From NCBI GenBank assembly GCA_002398405.1, contig DGYN01000084.1:1-17117 (forward strand): DNA of 17,117 nucleotides. The letters run 5' to 3'. Positions 13,714-17,117 of the stretch are shown in pieces (within the stretch, counting starts at the first letter, position 1; each line of letters starts with the position of its first letter). Origin of the DNA: Caulobacteraceae bacterium UBA5005. GTDB lineage: Bacteria > Pseudomonadota > Alphaproteobacteria > Caulobacterales > Caulobacteraceae. Made by a program: the position numbers and the translations under genes. The notes beneath the pieces were generated by a model that saw only the letters and a program-made list of their open reading frames with translations, was not told the origin of the DNA and did not search any database.

Positions 13714-15110
13714 CGGCGTTGAAACTCCGGGCTCATGAAAAGGATGGTCAGGGCCTCGGTTCGGCTTTCCGCACCGATGATCGCGCTGGCGGTCTCGGGA
13801 CGAAGCCGTGATCCGAGCGCGTCCTTGGCGACCTGCAGCGGCGGACGGGGCCCGTTCGACACCTGGGCTGCGAAATCCTCCGACCAGGCCAGGCGCTTGA
13901 CGATGGCGTCGGGTGCGGCCCAGGCGGCGGCCTCCTCAGGCCAGCCCTTGGGGGAGGGGGCGCGGAAGGCGGGCTGGCCCAACGTGTTGAGCGGCTGGGC
14001 GATCTGTTGCGGCCGCATCGGCGCGACGCCCAGGGCCCGGTGGCCGGAAATCACCAGCTCATAGGGGGTTTTGAACTTGGCCGGCGCCGCCTCCCAGGCC
14101 TCGTCGGCGTCGATCAGGGTCCGCGCCACCGCATCCAGCTGGCCGCCGGAGCCGGTGAAGGCGGACTCCAGCTTGGCGACCAGGGCCGGCGGCGGGTTAT
14201 CGGCGACGAAATGGCAGGCGATCTTGCGGGCCAGATGTTTGGCCGTCGCAGGGTGGGCCGTGAGGTCGTTGAGGATGGCGAGCACCGTCCCCGACCCTTC
14301 GTCGGCATAGCGTTTTCCCATGATGGTGCGCGGTCCGGGCTCGTGGGCCTGGCGGCGGAAGACGAACTTGCCCGCCTGGGCGGGACCATCCTGAGGCCCG
14401 CCGACCGAAAAGCCGGTCATGGCGCGGGCGAACTCGGTGACATCGGCCTGGGAATAGCCGCCGCCCACCCCGACGGTGTGCAGCTCCAGAATCTCGCGGG
14501 CGAGGTTCTCGTTCAGGCCGGCGTCCCGCCGCCGCCGCTGGGCGGCGAGGCTGCCAGGACCCACCGATTGCACCTGGTCCAGATAGATCAGCATCCCCGG
14601 GTGGCTGGAGGAGGCGGCCAGCATGGTCCCGAACTTTCCGAATACGTGCGGGCGGATCGCCTCCCGCTCGAAGGGACCGACAGCGGGAACCACCTGGCCC
14701 TTGGTGGCCGAAACGGTGAAGTGATTGGCGAAGAACAGGGCCCATCGCTCGCGGAACGGCGCCTGGGTGTTGGCGGCGATGCGGGCCTTGCCGACCAGTT
14801 CTTCCTGCAGGCCGCCGGCCTGGACGAGCCGCGCCAGCTGAACGGCCTGGGGGTCCTGACTCTGGCTTTCCATCTCGGCGCGCATCTGCTGCTGCGCGCG
14901 CCGGTCCTGCTGGTATTCCCGATAGGCGCTGATCCGCTCGGCTGAACCGGGCAGGGGCGGGTTCGGCTGCTCGGCTCCGCTGGCGGTGATCTGCTCCTTG
15001 AGCCAGCCACGCGGATCGGCCTTGGCCTTTTCCAGCTCGCCCGGGCGGGCGCCCAGGCCAAAGCGGGTGACAGCTATGGCGGCTTGAGCATCTTTATCCG
15101 GTAACGCCAA
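13710..15110 (-). CDS. DUF1800 family protein
   Basis: This 466-residue protein runs from TTG 15110, which has GGAG (15119–15122) eight bases upstream. A longer GTG start at 15152 is possible but lies inside the likely -10 element. The family is recognised from AITVTRFGLG-like AIAVTRFGLGARPGELEKAK at the N-terminus, ERWALFFANHF (about 121–131), HPGMLIYLDQVQS, NENLAREILELHTVG (about 200–214), YSQADVTEFARAMTGFSVGG, and LARKIACHFVADNPP. No reaction has been established for the family. No convincing signal peptide is present, in contrast with its DUF1501 partner. A glutamine/arginine-rich charged segment lies at about residues 60–90. It is the first gene of the minus-strand operon. Confidence 0.88.
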   Translation of the reverse strand: MALPDKDAQAAIAVTRFGLGARPGELEKAKADPRGWLKEQITASGAEQPNPPLPGSAERISAYREYQQDRRAQQQMRAEMESQSQDPQAVQLARLVQAGGLQEELVGKARIAANTQAPFRERWALFFANHFTVSATKGQVVPAVGPFEREAIRPHVFGKFGTMLAASSSHPGMLIYLDQVQSVGPGSLAAQRRRRDAGLNENLAREILELHTVGVGGGYSQADVTEFARAMTGFSVGGPQDGPAQAGKFVFRRQAHEPGPRTIMGKRYADEGSGTVLAILNDLTAHPATAKHLARKIACHFVADNPPPALVAKLESAFTGSGGQLDAVARTLIDADEAWEAAPAKFKTPYELVISGHRALGVAPMRPQQIAQPLNTLGQPAFRAPSPKGWPEEAAAWAAPDAIVKRLAWSEDFAAQVSNGPRPPLQVAKDALGSRLRPETASAIIGAESRTEALTILFMSPEFQRR

Positions 15111-15123
15111 GGGATCGTCTCCT

Positions 15124-15148
15124 TTGACCAGCGGTTGTCGCCTATATA
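15124..15148 (+). promoter_or_regulatory. Candidate promoter of the ATP12 chaperone gene
   Basis: TTGACCA (15124–15130), a 10-base spacer and CCTATATA (15141–15148) resemble the published Caulobacter housekeeping promoter TTGACGS–N10–14–GCTANAWC, as recalled. The element shares the palindrome CTATATAG (15142–15149) with the oppositely directed DUF1800 promoter. It lies about 50 bases before ATG 15201. Confidence 0.4.
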
Positions 15149-15150
15149 GC
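15143..15150 (-). promoter_or_regulatory. Candidate -10 element for the DUF1800 operon
   Basis: On the minus strand the bases read GCTATATA, seven of eight positions of the Caulobacter -10 consensus GCTANAWC. No good -35 box is seen at the right distance. Transcription from here would begin near 15136, leaving a leader of about 25 bases before TTG 15110, which supports that start over GTG 15152. Confidence 0.4.
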
Positions 15151-15200
15151 ACGCGGCGGGCGGATCATTCCGTCGTTGTATTCTTTTCCCTGAGGAGCTT

Positions 15201-15932
15201 ATGGCCGGTCCAAGCCGCATCAACGACGCCCTGCAGCGGATCAAACGGTTCTACAAGTCTGTCGCCGTACAGCCGGTGGACGACGGCTTCGGCATCACCC
15301 TGGACGGCCGGCCGGTGAGAACCCCCGGCACCGCACCCCTGCTCACGCCGACAAAGGCCGCGGCCCAGATGATCGCCGACGAATGGGAAGCCCAGGGCGA
15401 TTACATCGTCTTCCCGGACATGGCCGCCACCCGCCACGCCTTCACCGCCATCGACCGGGTCTCCAAGAGCCGCCGGGAGGTGGCCGAGGAGGCGGCGCGG
15501 TATGCCGGCTCTGACCTGCTTTGCTATTTCGCCGTCGAGCCCGCCGCTCTCGTCAAGCGCCAGGAGGCGCAGTGGGCCCCGGTGCTCGACTGGGCGGAGA
15601 CTGAGCTTGGGCTCTCCTTCATCCGCACCGCCGGGATCAGTCCCCAGATCCAGCCTCCACAGACCATCCTTCGGGTCGAAGCCCTGGCGCTGGATCTCGA
15701 CGATTTCCGGCTTTCCGCCCTGGCCTTCGGCGGCGCCCTGTTCGGCTCCACCATCTTGTCCTTGGCGGTGGTCCGGGGCAGGCTTTCCGGCGAGGAAGCC
15801 TATGACCTTTCCCGCCTCGATGAAGCCTTCCAGGAAGAGCAGTGGGGTGTCGACGCGGAAGCCGCTGAACGGACAGCGCGGCAGCGGGCCGAAGCAATCG
15901 TTCTCGACCGGTGGTTCAAGGCGCTCGGCTAG
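15201..15932 (+). CDS. ATP12 family F1-ATPase assembly chaperone
   Basis: This 243-residue protein is of the ATP12 family, which in mitochondria binds the F1 alpha subunit during ATP synthase assembly and is common in alphaproteobacteria. Recognisable segments are the N-terminal RFYKSVAVQPVDDGFGITLD followed by GRPVRTPGTAPL, AAAQMIADEWEAQGDYI, and the core GSDLLCYFAVEPAALVKRQE with PVLDWAETELGL. A C-terminal helical part follows with SRLDEAFQEEQWGVDAEAAE. The length is normal. ATG 15201 follows AGGAG with a short spacer. It is expected in the cytoplasm. Upstream it diverges from the DUF1800 operon, and its stop codon is interleaved with that of the convergent hypothetical gene. Confidence 0.92.
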   Translation: MAGPSRINDALQRIKRFYKSVAVQPVDDGFGITLDGRPVRTPGTAPLLTPTKAAAQMIADEWEAQGDYIVFPDMAATRHAFTAIDRVSKSRREVAEEAARYAGSDLLCYFAVEPAALVKRQEAQWAPVLDWAETELGLSFIRTAGISPQIQPPQTILRVEALALDLDDFRLSALAFGGALFGSTILSLAVVRGRLSGEEAYDLSRLDEAFQEEQWGVDAEAAERTARQRAEAIVLDRWFKALG

Positions 15933-16444
15933 GGCGCGACCCGGTAGCCGTCGGCTGGCGAGACCCAGATGACTTTCTCATCCAACGACTCCGTGCGCGC
16001 CCCCGCCACATAGACCGCGGCCAGCAGGTCCGGACCTGCCGGCAGATAGGCTGTGCAGACTTCCTTGCCGAGCGTCGCGCCCATGGTGTCGAGCAGCACG
16101 GCCTTGATCTGCCCCTGCTGGGCCTGGGACTCCGGCTCGCCGTCACGCAGAATGGTGGCGTTGGCAATGTCGGCGGGAGACATCGGGCCGCACACACGGT
16201 CGCCGACCACGCGAACCTTGGTCGTGCTGCGCATCACAAACGATCCCAGGACTGAAACCTCGGCCGCGTTGTCGAAAACGCCGTTCCCGGCCGCCTTGTA
16301 CCCGGTCAGCGAGACGCAGGTCTTCTTGGCGCGGTCGGGCCGGTAGCATTGCAGCTTGCCCTCGGCGGCCGGGGCGATGACGGCGGGGAAGGGCGCGGGC
16401 GGGGCCTGCAACAGAAGCGCGGCAAGGACTGAAGACAAAATCAT
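15929..16444 (-). CDS. Exported hypothetical protein with four cysteines
   Basis: I do not recognise this family. The product is about 171 residues long. It starts at ATG 16444 or the adjoining GTG 16447; a TTG at 16438 has better spacing from GGGAG. A hydrophobic stretch (ILSSVLAALLLQAPPAPFPA) suggests a signal peptide. The mature part has four cysteines (C34, C44, C86, C131, counted from GTG 16447), which suggests disulfides in the periplasm. Recurrent short beta-like segments include KLQCYRPDRAKKTCVSLTGY, VSVLGSFVMRSTTKVRVVGD and KVIWVSPADGYRV. Codon use looks like its neighbours. Its stop overlaps that of the ATP12 gene within CTAG, and an 8-bp inverted repeat lies at its 5' end. Confidence 0.7.
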   Translation of the reverse strand: MILSSVLAALLLQAPPAPFPAVIAPAAEGKLQCYRPDRAKKTCVSLTGYKAAGNGVFDNAAEVSVLGSFVMRSTTKVRVVGDRVCGPMSPADIANATILRDGEPESQAQQGQIKAVLLDTMGATLGKEVCTAYLPAGPDLLAAVYVAGARTESLDEKVIWVSPADGYRVAP

Positions 16445-16449
16445 CACTC

Positions 16450-16471
16450 CCGATTGCTAGCGGGCAATCGG
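16450..16471. repeat. 8-bp inverted repeat at the start of the exported hypothetical gene
   Basis: CCGATTGC (16450–16457) and GCAATCGG (16464–16471) are perfect inverted copies separated by TAGCGG. In the minus-strand mRNA the hairpin would end at the GGGAG ribosome binding site, two or three bases from the start codons. It could be a translational control hairpin or a repressor operator. Confidence 0.5.
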
Positions 16472-16513
16472 CGCGCGCGCCAGGGGCGGGGGCGCGGACG
16501 CCACGTCGCACCC

Positions 16514-16542
16514 TTGTCATCACACCGTCACGGCACTAACCC
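16514..16542 (+). promoter_or_regulatory. Candidate promoter of pccB
   Basis: TTGTCATC (16514–16521) fits a relaxed Caulobacter -35 pattern (TTGNCRNC). After 13 bases comes ACTAACCC (16535–16542), a partial match to GCTANAWC. A start point near 16549 would leave a leader of about 25 bases containing AAGGAG (16554–16559) before GTG 16574. The remaining bases of this divergent gap are a GC-alternating run with no further signal that I can see. Confidence 0.35.
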
Positions 16543-16573
16543 TCATGACGACTAAGGAGCTTGGGGACTAGGC

Positions 16574-17117
16574 GTGCAGAACATCATCGAAGAGCTCGAA
16601 AAACGGCGCGCGCAGGCGCGTATGGGCGGCGGCGAGAAGCGCATCGCCAACCAGCACGCCAAGGGCAAGCTGTCGGCGCGGGAGCGCATCGACCTCCTGC
16701 TCGACGAGGGCTCGTTCGAAGAGTTCGACATGTTCGTCATGCCGCGCCCCAATGACTTCATGTCGGCGGAACAGACCATTCCGGGCGATGGCGTCGTCAC
16801 CGGCTGGGGCACGATCAACGGCCGCGTGGTCTATGTCTTCTCCAAGGATTTCACCGTGCTGGGCGGCTCCCTGTCGCTCACCCACGCCCAGAAGATCGTC
16901 AAGGTCCAGCGTATGGCCGCCCGCGTCGGCGCGCCGGTCATCGGTCTGTTCGACGCCGGCGGGGCCCGCATCCAGGAGGGTGTCGACAGCCTGGCCGGCT
17001 ACGCCGACATCTTCATGGAGAACGTCCTTTCCAGCGGCGTCATCCCCCAGATCAGCGTCATCATGGGCCCCTGCGCCGGGGGCGACGTCTATTCCCCGGC
17101 CATGACCGACTTCATCT
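16574..17117 (+). CDS. pccB: Propionyl-CoA carboxylase beta chain, N-terminal part (cut by window end)
   Basis: The frame from GTG 16574 stays open to the window end and encodes the first 181 residues of a carboxyltransferase of about 510. An in-frame stop at 16553 and the absence of another start between make GTG the only reasonable choice; GGGG (16563–16566) and AAGGAG (16554–16559) precede it. Family motifs are QNIIEELEKRRAQARMGGG, IANQHAKGKLSARERIDLLL, DEGSFEEFDMFV, VYVFSKDFTVLGGSLS, LFDAGGARIQEGVDSLAGYA, and GPCAGGDVYSPAMTDF, the last forming part of the oxyanion and CoA site. The enzyme transfers carboxyl groups from biotin to propionyl-CoA to make methylmalonyl-CoA, in complex with a biotinylated alpha subunit not seen here. 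Related acyl-CoA carboxylases cannot be fully excluded. Confidence 0.93.
   Translation, partial: MQNIIEELEKRRAQARMGGGEKRIANQHAKGKLSARERIDLLLDEGSFEEFDMFVMPRPNDFMSAEQTIPGDGVVTGWGTINGRVVYVFSKDFTVLGGSLSLTHAQKIVKVQRMAARVGAPVIGLFDAGGARIQEGVDSLAGYADIFMENVLSSGVIPQISVIMGPCAGGDVYSPAMTDFI

Noticed and set aside
15111..15152. GTG 15152 as start of the DUF1800 protein
   Set aside because: It lacks a ribosome binding site and falls in the likely -10 element, while TTG 15110 has GGAG eight bases upstream and begins just before the conserved family region.
16470..16500. Alternating GC run upstream of pccB as Z-DNA or a repeat element
   Set aside because: It is a short GC-rich stretch in a GC-rich genome with no repeat structure beyond a ten-base alternation.

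Overview
The window is GC-rich, densely coded bacterial DNA. It most likely comes from an alphaproteobacterium of the Caulobacterales (Caulobacter/Phenylobacterium-like). The clues are the order degP–rarA–crcB–rluC–ATP12 chaperone–propionyl-CoA carboxylase beta, a lipoprotein resembling the Caulobacter CC0125/CC1285 family, and promoter-like sequences close to the published Caulobacter housekeeping consensus. No tRNA, rRNA, CRISPR array, insertion sequence or phage gene is visible. No gap exceeds about 130 bases. The first gene (cytochrome c) and the last (pccB) are cut by the window ends.

Left part (1–4610, all plus strand). The end of a class I cytochrome c is followed by an exported protein of the PQQ sugar/sorbosone dehydrogenase fold whose active-site motifs look altered. 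Next is a tight operon-like run: VOC (PhnB-like) protein, MmcQ/YjbR protein, ArsR-type repressor, AHSA1/SRPBCC protein and, 37 bases on, a TetA-like MFS exporter. The run is preceded by a TTGACA promoter and a perfect 16-bp palindrome touching the ribosome binding site. This is the best candidate in the window for an uncharacterised, self-regulated stress or detoxification module.

Middle part (4650–10451). A periplasmic DegP/DegQ protease is followed by a second PhnB-like VOC gene on the minus strand. Then come rarA (replication-fork ATPase), a stand-alone RluA-type pseudouridine synthase, an outer-membrane-type lipoprotein, the fluoride channel crcB, and an S4-containing RluC-type pseudouridine synthase.

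Right part (10448–17117). A TPR/2-oxoglutarate–Fe(II) oxygenase-like protein overlaps rluC by 4 bases. Facing it is a minus-strand operon of DUF1800, DUF1501 and a small TPR protein. A compact divergent promoter region separates that operon from the ATP12 F1-ATPase assembly chaperone gene. A small exported cysteine-containing protein of unknown function and the start of pccB complete the window.

A structural theme runs through the window. All three convergent gene pairs overlap by exactly four bases at their stop codons (TTAG, CTAG, CTAG), and most co-directional neighbours overlap by ATGA or GTGA or touch directly. The minus-strand genes look like additions packed against a conserved plus-strand backbone.
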